Assembly: GCA_022600955.1 (NCBI GenBank)
Contig: JAHZJK010000002.1
Coordinates: 24,994 to 88,993 of the forward strand
DNA length: 64,000 nt
DNA from: Gammaproteobacteria bacterium
GTDB lineage: Bacteria > Pseudomonadota > Gammaproteobacteria > Steroidobacterales > Woeseiaceae
Reading direction: 5' to 3'
The notes beneath the pieces were generated by a model. The model was not told where the DNA came from. It saw nothing but the letters and a program-made list of their open reading frames with translations, and did no database searches. Below, piece by piece: positions 12,259-19,773 of the stretch. A program made the translations under genes and the position numbers. How positions within the stretch are numbered: position 1 is the stretch's first letter; each line of letters opens with the position of its first letter.

Positions 12259-13585
12259 AAGCTTTCCGTAACAGGCTCATCGGATGGTTAGCATCGTAGT
12301 CGTCCAGGTCCTGGACGATCTGATCGGCCGCCATTGGACAATCGCTGACAAAGTGATCGGCCTCCGAGCGTTTCAGTTTATTCACAACAGGGCGCGCAAT
12401 TTTCTTCGACACCTCGTGAAACTCCTTCTTGACTGCATACGTGCCGTCATGGCCGGAGCAGCGCTCTATGGCCTCCACTGTGGTGTCAGGCACAAGCTTC
12501 AACAGATCGCGCGTCTTGAGTCCGATGTTCTGGACTCGAGTATGGCACGGCACCTGGTAGGACACTTTGCCCAGCGGAAATTTGAAATCCGTATTCATGA
12601 CGCCATCCTTATGGCGCAGCATCAGGTACTCGAACGGGTCGTACATTGCGTCGCGCACTTTTAGCACGTCGGCATCGTCCGGGTACATCAGTGGCAGTTC
12701 CTGCTTGAACATCAGCGTGCACGATGGGATCGGCGTCACTATGTCCCAGCCTGCATCGACCATCGCTGCCAGGATAGGTATGTTCACTTGCTTGGCTTTG
12801 TCCACCGCGTTGAGATCGCCGAGCTCAAGCTTGGCCATGCCGCAACACTTTTCCTTTTCCGCCAACGCCATTGGAATGCCGTTGTGCTCGAAAACAGCAA
12901 CCAGGTCTTCGTCTATTTCGGGTTTATTGCGATTGCCGTAACAGGTCGCGAACAGGGCCACCTTGCCTCGCGTGTTGTCGCTCGGCGACGGCGTAACATC
13001 GCCTGCATCGCGGAGGCGAGCGAGCCGCTTCCTGGCTGTCTTCGAGTGATACTCGGGTATGGGCGCCTTGTGATGAATCCCAAGCGTGCTTTCAAGCAAC
13101 TTGCGACTTGTCACGCCGCGATTGACGGCATTGACGGCCTTGACAACGACGGGAATTGTCGCGAGTTTGCCAACAGCGTCGGTAGCCGCCAACATCTTGT
13201 CACGAACAGGCGCGCCTTGTTTCTTGAAGCGTGCCGCTTTGGCCCGCAGCATCAGGTGTGGAAAATCGATGTTCCATTCATGCGGCGGCACATAGGGACA
13301 CTTCGACATGTAACACATGTCGCAGATGTAGCAATGATCGACGACGTCCCAGTAAACCTCCTTGGGTACGCCGTCGACTTCCATGGTTTCCGACTCGTCG
13401 ACGGCGTCGAACAAGGTAGGAAACGCATTGCAAAGGTTGAAGCAGCGCCGGCAGCCGTGGCAGATGTCAAAGACACGCTCTAGCTCGTCGAAGAGAGGGC
13501 CCTCGTCATAGAACTCCTCGGACTGCCAGTCGAGAGGATGCCTCGTTGGCGCCTCGAGGCTGCCTTCGCGTCTTCCGCCAGACAC
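12248..13585 (-). CDS. HdrD/GlpC-like Fe-S oxidoreductase of the rubrerythrin cluster
   Basis: 445 aa, cytoplasmic. Two [4Fe-4S] motifs near the N terminus: CHGCRRCFNLC (about 42-52) and CYICDMCYMSKCP (about 86-98). Two CCG-type domains follow: one with CYGNRNKPEIDEDL and EKCCGMAK, the other with PCHTRVQNIG and ERCSGHDG, where the usual CCG reads CSG. The arrangement resembles GlpC/HdrD electron-transfer subunits, suggesting it passes electrons to or from a partner, perhaps the rubrerythrin 12 bp upstream. The physiological donor cannot be read from the sequence. DUF3501 overlaps its 3' end. Confidence 0.87.
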   Translation of the reverse strand: MSGGRREGSLEAPTRHPLDWQSEEFYDEGPLFDELERVFDICHGCRRCFNLCNAFPTLFDAVDESETMEVDGVPKEVYWDVVDHCYICDMCYMSKCPYVPPHEWNIDFPHLMLRAKAARFKKQGAPVRDKMLAATDAVGKLATIPVVVKAVNAVNRGVTSRKLLESTLGIHHKAPIPEYHSKTARKRLARLRDAGDVTPSPSDNTRGKVALFATCYGNRNKPEIDEDLVAVFEHNGIPMALAEKEKCCGMAKLELGDLNAVDKAKQVNIPILAAMVDAGWDIVTPIPSCTLMFKQELPLMYPDDADVLKVRDAMYDPFEYLMLRHKDGVMNTDFKFPLGKVSYQVPCHTRVQNIGLKTRDLLKLVPDTTVEAIERCSGHDGTYAVKKEFHEVSKKIARPVVNKLKRSEADHFVSDCPMAADQIVQDLDDYDANHPMSLLRKAYGI

Positions 13586-13597
13586 CTGCTGCGCCGA

Positions 13598-14017
13598 CTA
13601 GTCGTCGAGCGTATCGAGCGCTTTCTGGAAGCGGTTCGCGTGCGAACGTTCTGCCTTGGCCAGCGTTTCGAACCAGTCTGCGATTTCATCAAAATCCTCG
13701 TCACGCGCGGATTTCGCCATTCCCGGATACATGTCGGTGTACTCGTGAGTCTCACCTGCGATCGCAGCGGCAAGGTTATCAGCAGTAGAACCGATCGGCA
13801 GACCTGTTGCTGGATCACCTGTCTCTTCGAGATATTCCAGATGCCCGTGAGCATGGCCGGTTTCGCCTTCCGCGGTGGAACGAAAAACGGCAGCAACATC
13901 GTTGTAACCCTCTACATCGGCTTTCGCTGCGAAGTAAAGATAGCGACGGTTAGCCTGCGATTCGCCGGCAAACGCATCTTTGAGGTTTTGTTCAGTTTTG
14001 CTGTCTTTCAATGACAT
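13598..14017 (-). CDS. Rubrerythrin, diiron domain only
   Basis: 139 aa. A four-helix ferritin-like diiron protein with the rubrerythrin pattern: [43 protein letters not shown] and [12 protein letters not shown] supply the Glu and His iron ligands. The C-terminal rubredoxin domain of classical rubrerythrin (about 190 aa) is absent, so electrons must come from a separate protein; the HdrD-like product encoded next is a candidate. Family role: NAD(P)H-linked peroxide reduction. First gene of the operon, with RBS GAGGG and a TTGACA promoter upstream, suggesting regulated expression. Confidence 0.93.
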   Translation of the reverse strand: MSLKDSKTEQNLKDAFAGESQANRRYLYFAAKADVEGYNDVAAVFRSTAEGETGHAHGHLEYLEETGDPATGLPIGSTADNLAAAIAGETHEYTDMYPGMAKSARDEDFDEIADWFETLAKAERSHANRFQKALDTLDD

Positions 14018-14048
14018 TTCGAGCCCTCTGAATTTAGAATGGTTCTTA

Positions 14049-14070
14049 TTAGAATGAATCTAAGATTCAT
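14049..14070. promoter_or_regulatory. Candidate operator upstream of rubrerythrin
   Basis: A perfect interrupted palindrome ATGAATC-TAA-GATTCAT lies at 14054-14070. It overlaps a Fur/PerR-like 7-1-7 element, TTAGAATGAATCTAA at 14049-14063, which agrees with the Bacillus PerR box at 11 of 14 positions. It covers the expected transcription start of the rubrerythrin promoter (-10 at 14074-14079), the right place for a repressor. A further half-site, TTAGAAT, is at 14034-14040. A Fur-family peroxide or iron sensor is the natural guess, but the regulator is not encoded here. Confidence 0.6.
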
Positions 14071-14073
14071 ATC

Positions 14074-14102
14074 AGTCTAGTTCGCACCTAATGTTGTGTC
14101 AA
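14074..14102 (-). promoter_or_regulatory. Sigma70-type promoter of the rubrerythrin operon
   Basis: On the minus strand: -35 TTGACA (14097-14102, perfect consensus), 17-bp spacer, -10 TAGACT (14074-14079, 4 of 6). The predicted start point falls within the palindrome at 14054-14070, about 50 bp before the rubrerythrin ATG. Confidence 0.65.
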
Positions 14103-14113
14103 TAAGCGAACAT

Positions 14114-14142
14114 TTGACGACTTAGCGGTGCCACTGTAGCGT
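14114..14142 (+). promoter_or_regulatory. Candidate sigma70 promoter for xseB
   Basis: -35 TTGACG (14114-14119), 17-bp spacer, -10 TAGCGT (14137-14142). The -35 is good and the -10 is weak. It lies about 30 bp before the xseB ATG and is divergent from the rubrerythrin promoter. Confidence 0.35.
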
Positions 14143-14172
14143 AGCGGCGCAATTGAAACAGGATAAAAAAAC

Positions 14173-14409
14173 ATGGCGGCAGCTAAAAAAATAAACCTCG
14201 AAAAATCACTTGCCGATCTCGAGGAACTTGTCGAAGAACTCGAATCCGGTGACCTGCCGCTCGAGAAGGCCATGAAGAAATTCGAGGAAGGCATCAAGCT
14301 GACACGGGGATGCCAGGTAGCTCTTAAAGAAGCCGAACAAAAAGTCGAAATTCTGCTGAAGTCCGCCGGTGGTGATTCTCTGGAAGAGTTTGAAGTAGAC
14401 GACGACTAG
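14173..14409 (+). CDS. xseB: Exodeoxyribonuclease VII small subunit
   Basis: 78 aa, helical. The family pattern is clear: LEKSLADLEELVEELESGDLPLEKAMKKFEEGIKL followed by an acidic tail (EEFEVDDD). Several XseB chains assemble with one XseA to degrade single-stranded DNA. In many gammaproteobacteria xseB is followed by ispA and dxs; here it stands alone, flanked by the divergent rubrerythrin operon and a large inverted repeat. The XseA partner is encoded 47 kb away in the same window (61451-62809). RBS AGGA lies 10 nt before the ATG. Confidence 0.94.
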   Translation: MAAAKKINLEKSLADLEELVEELESGDLPLEKAMKKFEEGIKLTRGCQVALKEAEQKVEILLKSAGGDSLEEFEVDDD

Positions 14410-14412
14410 GAA

Positions 14413-14482
14413 CACAGGATCCGGGAGTTATTTTCCTTCTCCACGACACACAGTCGAAGGAAAATAACTCCCGGATCCTGTG
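14413..14482. terminator. Perfect 27-bp inverted repeat, probable bidirectional terminator
   Basis: Arms 14413-14439 and 14456-14482 are exact reverse complements (27 of 27), with a 16-nt loop. It begins 3 bp after the xseB stop and ends 16 bp before the stop of the convergent M20 peptidase gene. The position fits a shared terminator, but there is no clear T-run on either side. The arm is far longer than most terminators and contains GGATCC and GGGAGTTATTTTCC, so a mobile palindromic repeat remains possible. Confidence 0.6.
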
Positions 14483-14498
14483 CCCCCGACCATCGATG

Positions 14499-15812
14499 TT
14501 ATTCGGACATCAGTTCGATCAACGCCACCACAGTGGATTCAACACCCGCAGTGACAGCGGGTTCCGGCGAAATCTTGAATAGCGGCGAGTGATGGCTGGG
14601 AACCGGCGCGCCACCCGCTGCTTCAGTATCAAAATCGGCTTGAGGCGTACCGCCAATCGCCCAGTAAACACTGGTGATTTGAGGCTCCACGGTAAAGAAC
14701 GGGAAGTCTTCTGCGCCCATGCCCTTGGTCGGAATATCGACTACAGCATCGTCTCCCATGCTCTCGGCCCATGCTTGCTTTAGTCGGCGCGCAAGCGCCG
14801 GATCATTGATTGTCGGCGGCACAGACTCATTGGAGACGATGACCTCGGGCAGTTTGTCCTCTGGCAGCCCGGCGACACGACCCATATTTTCGGCGATGCG
14901 CTTGATACCGCTCAGGAGAAGCTCACGAGTTGCGGTACTCGTGTTTCGCACGGTGAGCTGCAAATGTGCGCGGTCCGAAATAATGTTGTGTTTTGTACCC
15001 GAGTGAAACGACCCGACGGTTACGACGCCTGGATCACGTGGCGACAGCTCGCGAGCGACCAGCGTTTGCAACGCAAGCACGATCTGGCTGCCCAACACGA
15101 TGGGGTCTTTGCCACGATGGGGGTGAGCACCGTGTGCACCGACTCCATGAATGATGATATCGACAGTATCCGCGCCTGCGTACGGGCTGCCTTCTGACAC
15201 GTTGATTATTCCGGCGACATCGTTTGATGAGACATGAAAAGCCAGGGCGTAGTCCGGCGTTCCGAACCGACCCCAGATATCATCTTCTTTCATCGCGGCT
15301 GCGCCCAGAACACGTTCTTCGGCCGGCTGTACGACCAGCATCAATGTACCGCTCCACGCGTCCCTGTTGGCTGCCATACGGCGTGCAGTTCCGACCAGGC
15401 TCGTGATGTGTACGTCATGACCACAGGCATGCATCGTGTAGACCATATTGCCTGTAATTGGGTCTTTCTGCTGCGCCAGCGAGGCGTTTTCCAGCCCGGA
15501 CTTCTCCTCGACAGGCAATCCATCCATGTCGGCACGCATCATGACCAGCGGGCCTTCGCCATTCCTGAGCATGGCGACAACACCGGTGCCACCCACACCC
15601 TCGGCTACATCGAATCCCGCGAGCCCGAGTTCGAGCGCCATTCGACGTGCCGTCTCATGCTCAACGGTCGACAGCTCCGGATTGCGATGAAAATAGTCGA
15701 ACAGACCTGCCAGATGTTCGTCGTAGTCCTTTTTGACAGCATCGCTGAGATCGCTGGCAGCGGCCGGTACGGCAAGGATAAGGCTGGCAACGAGAAAGAA
15801 GCGCTTGAGCAT
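14499..15812 (-). CDS. Exported M20 family amidohydrolase (hippurate hydrolase-like)
   Basis: 437 aa. The chosen start (ATG at 15812) gives a clean signal peptide, MLKRFFLVASLILAVPAAAS, and has RBS AGGGG 8 nt upstream; a start 13 codons earlier would spoil the signal. M20D metal-binding motifs: MRADMDGLP, HACGHDVH and QPAEERVLGAAAM, with GVGAHGAHPHRGKDP in the lid domain and GAEDFPFF near the C terminus. It probably hydrolyses N-acyl amino acids or small peptides in the periplasm; the substrate cannot be predicted. Convergent with xseB across the large inverted repeat. Confidence 0.9.
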   Translation of the reverse strand: MLKRFFLVASLILAVPAAASDLSDAVKKDYDEHLAGLFDYFHRNPELSTVEHETARRMALELGLAGFDVAEGVGGTGVVAMLRNGEGPLVMMRADMDGLPVEEKSGLENASLAQQKDPITGNMVYTMHACGHDVHITSLVGTARRMAANRDAWSGTLMLVVQPAEERVLGAAAMKEDDIWGRFGTPDYALAFHVSSNDVAGIINVSEGSPYAGADTVDIIIHGVGAHGAHPHRGKDPIVLGSQIVLALQTLVARELSPRDPGVVTVGSFHSGTKHNIISDRAHLQLTVRNTSTATRELLLSGIKRIAENMGRVAGLPEDKLPEVIVSNESVPPTINDPALARRLKQAWAESMGDDAVVDIPTKGMGAEDFPFFTVEPQITSVYWAIGGTPQADFDTEAAGGAPVPSHHSPLFKISPEPAVTAGVESTVVALIELMSE

Positions 15813-15872
15813 GGTGGTCCCCTGAAAAAATCTGGCAGCAGTGTAGCGCATTTGAGTCGCAACGCCGCGAAT

Positions 15873-16064
15873 TCACTCACTGTCGCTGGAGACCATCACA
15901 GTCAGTTCCCCGTCGAAACCGGTCTGGACCGAGAAATTGATCGGGCGGCAGCACACCTGGCAGTCCTCGATATACGACTGCTCCGGGACCGAAGCGTCAA
16001 TAAGTACTTCGATGCCTTCACCGCAATAGGGACAGCTGACGCTGCGCTCGTCGAGTGTGTTCAT
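15873..16064 (-). CDS. CPXCG-motif cysteine-rich protein
   Basis: 63 aa. Contains SCPYCGEGIEVLID near the N terminus and DCQVCCRPI in the middle, so two CxxC knuckles make a small zinc-ribbon fold. This is the pattern of the CPXCG family (PF14255), common in gammaproteobacteria and of unknown function. The acidic C terminus is TVMVSSDSE. It lies 25 bp downstream of the kinase gene and 60 bp upstream of the M20 peptidase, all on the minus strand. Confidence 0.85.
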   Translation of the reverse strand: MNTLDERSVSCPYCGEGIEVLIDASVPEQSYIEDCQVCCRPINFSVQTGFDGELTVMVSSDSE

Positions 16065-16089
16065 GGCCGCAGCTTAACGGCTTTTGGGA

Positions 16090-17394
16090 TCAGGTGTTGG
16101 GGGCGCCGTTGCCTTGCAGGCGATTAATCAGGGAGCGCAGGAATACCTTGTTAAAGCGCAGCTGGCATGCAGATGACACCTGCTCCATGAGGGTCGAACT
16201 CACGCGCAGGATCGTCACCTGGCCATCAGCCTTGATTGATGCCTGGCGGCGAGCGCCACGCACGTAGCTCGTTTCGCCGAAACATTCGCCATTGGAAAGT
16301 GATCCGACGTCGTTGCCGTTCGCCTGAACCTTGACCGTGCCGGCGACGATTATATAGAAGCGATCGTCAACTTCGCCTTCACGAACGATGTCCTCACCAT
16401 CCTGGTACTCGTGCCAGTCGGACGCACGCAGGACCTCCCATATCTCTGCATGCGAGAACTCATGGAAGAATGTGAGAGTGCGCAGCAGATCGAAGTGTTC
16501 CTGGTTATCCAGGCTGTCGTACTTTTGTCGCAGGTCCTTATAGACCCGCGTCAATTCCGCGGCCATCGCATTTCCGGTCGTGATGCGCTTGCCTGGCTCT
16601 TTTTGCATCGTGGTCATGACAACATGCTCGAGCTCCTCAGGCAGGTCATCACGATACGTGTGAATCGGTGGTGGCGTTGCGTACACGATCTGGTGCAACA
16701 GCTTGGAGAGATTGTCTGCGCGAAATGGGCGGAAGCCCGTAAGCAACTCGTACATGACTGCACCCAGGGAGTACAGATCCGAGCGCGGCGTCAGATCTTC
16801 TGATTGAACTTGCTCCGGGGACATGTAACTCGGCGAGCCTGCGATTCCTTCAATTCGTGAAACTTCCGAATCACTCACGATCGCGATACCAAAATCGATG
16901 ATACGAACGTCATTGTCGATGGTCAGCATGACATTCGACGGCTTGATATCCCGATGAATCACACCACGCCCATGCGCGTAGTGCAGTGCTTTCGCACACT
17001 TGTAAATTATCTCGATGACATCGTCGACGCGCAGCAGGTTGTCAGGGCGGCAATACGCGGCCAGCGTGCGAGCGCCCTGGATGTGTTCGGTTACGACGTA
17101 GTACGCACCGTCTTCTTCACCAGCATCGTAAATAGGCATGATGTTGGGGTGTTGCAGCATGCCCACCATGTGCGCTTCGTTGAAGAACATCTTGCGAGCA
17201 ACGCGTGCTCGTTCAGCATCGGCATCTTCTTCGCTGTTATAAACCTTGATCGCAACATCGCGGCGGTAATACGGGTCGTGAGACAAATAGACCATGCCAG
17301 TACTACCCTTACCAATCTTGTTGATAATGACGTACTTACCGATCTTCTCGGGCACGTCTGCCGGGCGCTTGATATCGCTTACCTTGCTGGCCAT
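16090..17394 (-). CDS. Ser/Thr protein kinase with C-terminal cyclic-nucleotide-binding domain
   Basis: 434 aa. Hanks-type kinase domain (about 18-280): glycine loop GKGSTGMVY, Lys in VAIKVY, catalytic loop HRDIKPSN, DFGIAI and activation segment GSPSYMSPEQV. All key catalytic residues are present, so it should be active. A cNMP-binding fold follows (about 300-425: VREGEVDDRFYIIVAGTVKV, GECFGETSYVRGARRQASI), suggesting control by cAMP or c-di-GMP. No transmembrane segment or PASTA repeats. Fourteen bp downstream of pgpA, so possibly at the end of the rib-nus-thi operon. FHA proteins at 33.7 and 44.2 kb are potential phospho-readers, but no link is shown. Confidence 0.92.
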   Translation of the reverse strand: MASKVSDIKRPADVPEKIGKYVIINKIGKGSTGMVYLSHDPYYRRDVAIKVYNSEEDADAERARVARKMFFNEAHMVGMLQHPNIMPIYDAGEEDGAYYVVTEHIQGARTLAAYCRPDNLLRVDDVIEIIYKCAKALHYAHGRGVIHRDIKPSNVMLTIDNDVRIIDFGIAIVSDSEVSRIEGIAGSPSYMSPEQVQSEDLTPRSDLYSLGAVMYELLTGFRPFRADNLSKLLHQIVYATPPPIHTYRDDLPEELEHVVMTTMQKEPGKRITTGNAMAAELTRVYKDLRQKYDSLDNQEHFDLLRTLTFFHEFSHAEIWEVLRASDWHEYQDGEDIVREGEVDDRFYIIVAGTVKVQANGNDVGSLSNGECFGETSYVRGARRQASIKADGQVTILRVSSTLMEQVSSACQLRFNKVFLRSLINRLQGNGAPNT

Positions 17395-17408
17395 TTTGCC
17401 TCAACTGT

Positions 17409-17897
17409 TCAGATCATGAGCCACCTGTACAAAGCCAGCAAAATTGCGGCGTACAGCGCAGCTACGAGGTCGTCCAGCATAATTCCGACGCCACCTTTGA
17501 GTCTGTGATCCAGGTCTCTAATCGGCCAGGGTTTTACTATATCCATGAAGCGAAAAAGCACAAACGCGAGCACCCAACCGACCACCGAAAATGGTGCCAC
17601 CATTAACGTCAGGTACATACCTGCAATTTCATCCCAGACAATGCCACCGTGATCATGTACACCGATTCGACGAGCGCTCTCCCCGCAAATCCAGATACCG
17701 ACGAGGATCACGACAACAGCGACAGTCAATTGAACATAAAGTCCGTAGTCCATCGTTAGCCAAAACAACAGAATGCCGGGCAGCGAACCGACAGTGCCGG
17801 GCGCTTTCGGCGCCAGTCCGGTACCGAACCCAAATGCCAGGAAATGCACCGGGTCAGTGAGCACAGTGCGCGCCAGATTTTTTTCCTGATCGGTCAT
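17409..17897 (-). CDS. pgpA: Phosphatidylglycerophosphatase A
   Basis: 162 aa, inner membrane. Removes the phosphate from phosphatidylglycerol phosphate. Family motifs: FLAFGFGTGLAPKAPGTVGSLPG at the N terminus, GGIVWDEIAGMYLTL, and RFMDIVKPWPI with several hydrophobic helices. ATG at 17897 (MTDQEKN) is chosen because it starts the conserved protein and overlaps the thiL stop by 4 bp (ATGA). The thiL-pgpA coupling is common in gammaproteobacteria. Confidence 0.95.
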   Translation of the reverse strand: MTDQEKNLARTVLTDPVHFLAFGFGTGLAPKAPGTVGSLPGILLFWLTMDYGLYVQLTVAVVVILVGIWICGESARRIGVHDHGGIVWDEIAGMYLTLMVAPFSVVGWVLAFVLFRFMDIVKPWPIRDLDHRLKGGVGIMLDDLVAALYAAILLALYRWLMI

Positions 17898-18817
17898 GAG
17901 AAGTGACGGTACCCACTGTCGTTCACATCCACAACGTCGCCTCCGAGCTGACAAACCAGGCCGCCACCGTCAACTACACGGCCAATTGCCGTAATGCCTT
18001 CTATGTCGCACACATCGGCTGCGGCAGCTGTAAAACACAACTCATAGTCATCGCCACCCGTCAGTGCCAGTTTTCGGCATTGCGCCATGTCGAATTGCGC
18101 AAGCAGCGCACGCGATAGCGGCAACTTCTCGATATCGACCTGTGCTCCGACACCGCTGGCATCCAGTATTTTTTTCAGATCACCTGCGAGACCGTCGGAG
18201 ATGTCGATTACGGCGCTGGCCCGACCTCGCAACGAGCGCCCGGTAGCAACGCGCGGCGTTGGCCGCAAGAAACGATCCACCAACTCATCGCCCCGCTTTC
18301 CTGCTGCCAAGAGCGACAGACCAGCCGCAGCATCGCCAACGGTTCCGCTGACGAAAATACTATCGCCCGGTAGCGCCCCACTGCGAAGCAATGCCTGACC
18401 TCTCTCCACTTCTCCCGTCACTGCAACGGTCGCAACGACGTCGGGACCGCTCGTCGTGTCGCCACCGACCAGCGCGACGTCGAATTTGTCGGCCGCGGCA
18501 AAAAGCCCGTTTGCGAATTGCTGCAACCAGTCCGGAGCGGTATGCGGGAGTGTCAGCGCCAACGTCATCCACCGCGGTATTGCGCCCATCGCGGCAACAT
18601 CGGAAAGATTCACGGCAACCACCCGGTAACCGATATCAGCGGGCGCCGTATCGACCGGGAAGTGCACACCGGACACCAGGGTATCGATAACCTGCACGAG
18701 CTGAGAATTCTCATCAGCGGGCGCAAGCACTGCTCCATCGTCGCCGATCCCGGTAATGACGCCCGTCGCCGTGCCGCGGCGGTGAAAGAAACGTTGTATG
18801 AGTTCGAATTCATTCAC
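17894..18817 (-). CDS. thiL: Thiamine-monophosphate kinase
   Basis: 307 aa. Phosphorylates thiamine monophosphate to thiamine diphosphate. Motifs: FELIQRFF start, GIGDDGAVL (metal/ATP loop), DTLVSGVHFP, NLSDVAAMGA, GGDTTSGP, DISDGLAGDL and the C-terminal TGGDDYELCF. The start is a GTG at 18817 (VNEFELIQ), 5 bp after the nusB stop; longer extensions upstream would run through nusB in another frame. Sits between nusB and pgpA in the usual nusB-thiL-pgpA order. Confidence 0.94.
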   Translation of the reverse strand: MNEFELIQRFFHRRGTATGVITGIGDDGAVLAPADENSQLVQVIDTLVSGVHFPVDTAPADIGYRVVAVNLSDVAAMGAIPRWMTLALTLPHTAPDWLQQFANGLFAAADKFDVALVGGDTTSGPDVVATVAVTGEVERGQALLRSGALPGDSIFVSGTVGDAAAGLSLLAAGKRGDELVDRFLRPTPRVATGRSLRGRASAVIDISDGLAGDLKKILDASGVGAQVDIEKLPLSRALLAQFDMAQCRKLALTGGDDYELCFTAAAADVCDIEGITAIGRVVDGGGLVCQLGGDVVDVNDSGYRHFS

Positions 18818-18822
18818 AGGAA

Positions 18823-19272
18823 TTAGCCCTGTGCCTGAATCTCGATTTCCCGAAACGACTTGGCCGCGACGTCCAGGCAGGCGTTGATGTACTTGTGGCC
18901 CTCGATCGAGCCAAAGCGTTTGGCCAGGTTCACACACTCGTTGATCACCACCCTGTAAGGGATGTCAACGCGTGCTTCAAGCTCGTAGGTGCCGATCAAC
19001 AGAATGGCAAGTTCGACCGGATCGAGTTGTTCCAGAGGCCGGTCTATTAGCACATCAATTTTTTGCTCAAGTGCTGTTTGGGATTCGCTGATCGCGGGAA
19101 ACTGCTCATCGAAAAATGCCTGGTCGACACGCTCGTAAGCCACCTGCTCGTGAAACTGTGACAGGAGTTCGTCAGTTGCGTGGCCGGCGATCTGCTTCTG
19201 GTACAGAGCCTGCACCATCAACTCGCGCGCGCGAGTACGTGCGCCGGCACCTGCCGAAGCGGTCTTGCTCAT
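18823..19272 (-). CDS. nusB: Transcription antitermination factor NusB
   Basis: 149 aa, all-helical RNA-binding protein that with NusE binds boxA of rRNA operons. Motifs: RTRARELMVQALYQKQ, ILLIGTYELEARVDIPYRVVINECVNLAKRFGS and EGHKYINACLD. ATG 19272 (MSKTASAG) is preferred to an upstream in-frame ATG because the family begins just before the RxxARELxxQALY helix. It lies 13 bp after ribH, a standard ribH-nusB arrangement. Confidence 0.95.
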   Translation of the reverse strand: MSKTASAGAGARTRARELMVQALYQKQIAGHATDELLSQFHEQVAYERVDQAFFDEQFPAISESQTALEQKIDVLIDRPLEQLDPVELAILLIGTYELEARVDIPYRVVINECVNLAKRFGSIEGHKYINACLDVAAKSFREIEIQAQG

Positions 19273-19285
19273 GTTTGTTTTCTCA

Positions 19286-19759
19286 TCAGTCGATACGACG
19301 CAGCAGGTTGACCATTTCAATGACCGCGAGCGTGGCCTCCTCGCCTTTGTTGCCAGCCTTGGTACCGGCGCGCTCGATTGCCTGCTCGATCGTGTCCACG
19401 GTCAACACGCCGTTGCCTATCGGAATGCCGTGGCTGGCCGCCGCGGCCGCAACACCTTTAACGCACTCGCCTGCTACATAGTCAAAATGCGGAGTACCGC
19501 CACGAATCACGGCACCTAGCGCGACGATTCCGTCAAAACGGCGCGTAGCCGCGACTTTTTCGACCGCAACGGGCATTTCAAACGCGCCCGGCACGCGGAC
19601 GATTTCAATGTCGCCGTCGGCTGCACCATGCTGCCGCAGGCAATGCACAGAAGCCTTGATAAGCGATTCGACGATAAAGTCATTGAAGCGCGCAGCTACA
19701 ATCGCAAAGCGGCCATCGCGAACGATCACATCGCCCTCGGTTGTTTTTATTTTGTCCAT
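19286..19759 (-). CDS. ribH: 6,7-dimethyl-8-ribityllumazine synthase
   Basis: 157 aa. Condenses the RibA/RibD-derived pyrimidine with 3,4-dihydroxybutanone phosphate, the penultimate riboflavin step. Motifs: FAIVAARFNDFIV, VRVPGAFEMPVA, GAVIRGGTPHFDYVAGE and IPIGNGVLTVDTIEQAIER, with the catalytic His in the TPHFDYV loop. Usually forms 60-mer capsids or pentamers. Fourteen bp separate it from ribBX upstream. Confidence 0.97.
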   Translation of the reverse strand: MDKIKTTEGDVIVRDGRFAIVAARFNDFIVESLIKASVHCLRQHGAADGDIEIVRVPGAFEMPVAVEKVAATRRFDGIVALGAVIRGGTPHFDYVAGECVKGVAAAAASHGIPIGNGVLTVDTIEQAIERAGTKAGNKGEEATLAVIEMVNLLRRID

Positions 19760-19773
19760 GCTGGTTGCCGGTC

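Noticed and set aside
14173..14409. xseB-ispA-dxs operon
   Set aside because: xseB is followed by a terminator-like hairpin and a convergent peptidase gene; ispA and dxs are absent from the window.
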